Assembly (NCBI GenBank): GCA_900768425.1
Contig: CAAGCR010000008.1
Location: forward strand, 1-12,232
Length of the DNA stretch: 12,232 bases
Source: Clostridia bacterium
GTDB lineage: Bacteria > Bacillota > Clostridia > Christensenellales > UBA1242
Direction: 5' to 3'
The notes below the pieces were generated by a model. It saw only the letters and a program-made list of their open reading frames with translations. It ran no database searches and was not told the DNA's origin. This document shows positions 12,179-12,232 of the stretch, piece by piece (the stretch's first letter is position 1; each line of letters opens with the position of its first letter). Made by a program: the position numbers and the translations under genes.

Positions 12179-12232
12179 ATGATTTTAGAAGAAATAAACA
12201 AGGCTAATGTTCAAGCCTTTAAGGATAAAAAT
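12179..12232 (+). CDS. GatB/YqeY-domain protein, N-terminal fragment
   Basis: Only the first 18 codons are inside the window (MILEEINKANVQAFKDKN). The short helix with an A.K.KD/N pattern after about 15 residues resembles the start of YqeY-family proteins, small factors related to the C-terminal tRNA-binding domain of GatB. The gene has a clear promoter and a strong RBS and is surely real. The family assignment is a guess from a very short sequence. Confidence 0.5.
   Translation, partial: MILEEINKANVQAFKDKN

Noticed and set aside
1..12232. Alternative genetic code (TGA as tryptophan), suggested because no intact gene here ends in TGA
   Set aside because: All core genes are full length under the standard bacterial code, Trp is encoded by TGG at conserved positions, and about ten stop codons are too few for absence of TGA to be meaningful in AT-rich DNA.
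1..12232. CRISPR arrays, rRNA, tRNA, toxin-antitoxin or complete insertion sequences
   Set aside because: Looked for on both strands; no regularly spaced short repeats, rRNA or tRNA signatures, small paired toxin-antitoxin genes or transposase frames were found.

Overview
The window looks like a stretch of chromosome from an uncultured, low-GC, AT-rich Bacillota (Firmicutes-type) bacterium, probably a gut metagenome contig. The grounds are A/T-rich codon use, strong AAGGAG/GGGGAG ribosome-binding sites, TTGACA/TATAAT-type promoters with 16-18 bp spacing, T-tailed hairpin terminators, the Gram-positive division gene sepF, a SpoVB-like flippase, and two surface-protein families common in such organisms (an Ig-like repeat lipoprotein and a BspA/DUF285 protein). 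The contig begins with 21 bases of Illumina adapter, so base 22 is the first real base and the window start is a contig end. The last gene runs off the other end.

Layout. 22-132 (minus) is the decayed or partial C-terminus of a phage-type tyrosine recombinase. 253-774 is a two-TM protein with a DUF3592-like tail. 1049-3259 is an eight-repeat surface lipoprotein with its own promoter. 3260-3680 has no gene but carries two tandem copies of a covarying structured RNA motif, closed by a 17-bp bidirectional terminator. 3682-4227 (minus) is a soluble protein of unknown function. Then come a 14-TM MurJ/SpoVB-type flippase (4385-5920) and the tRNA dihydrouridine synthase dusB (5963-6886), which appears to be leaderless. 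7019-8185 (minus) is a diacylglycerol-glucosyltransferase-like GT28 enzyme, convergent with dusB across a shared terminator. 8392-10536 is a tight sepF-lspA-rluD operon. 10604-10680 is a 77-nt perfect DNA cloverleaf. 10839-11327 is a GNAT acetyltransferase that seems to use a non-AUG start. 11427-11959 is a broken DUF285 surface-protein gene. 12179 onward is the start of a YqeY-like gene.

How the genes fit together. The core middle is about the cell envelope: a lipid-linked precursor flippase, a glycolipid synthase, a septum protein, and the lipoprotein signal peptidase that would mature the lipoprotein encoded upstream. RNA-modification enzymes (dusB, rluD) are interspersed. The flanks are accessory and decaying (recombinase remnant, broken surface gene, palindromic element). 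The best candidates for undescribed biology are the tandem RNA motif at 3328-3600 and the cloverleaf element at 10604-10680. I recognise no complete multi-gene defence or mobile system.
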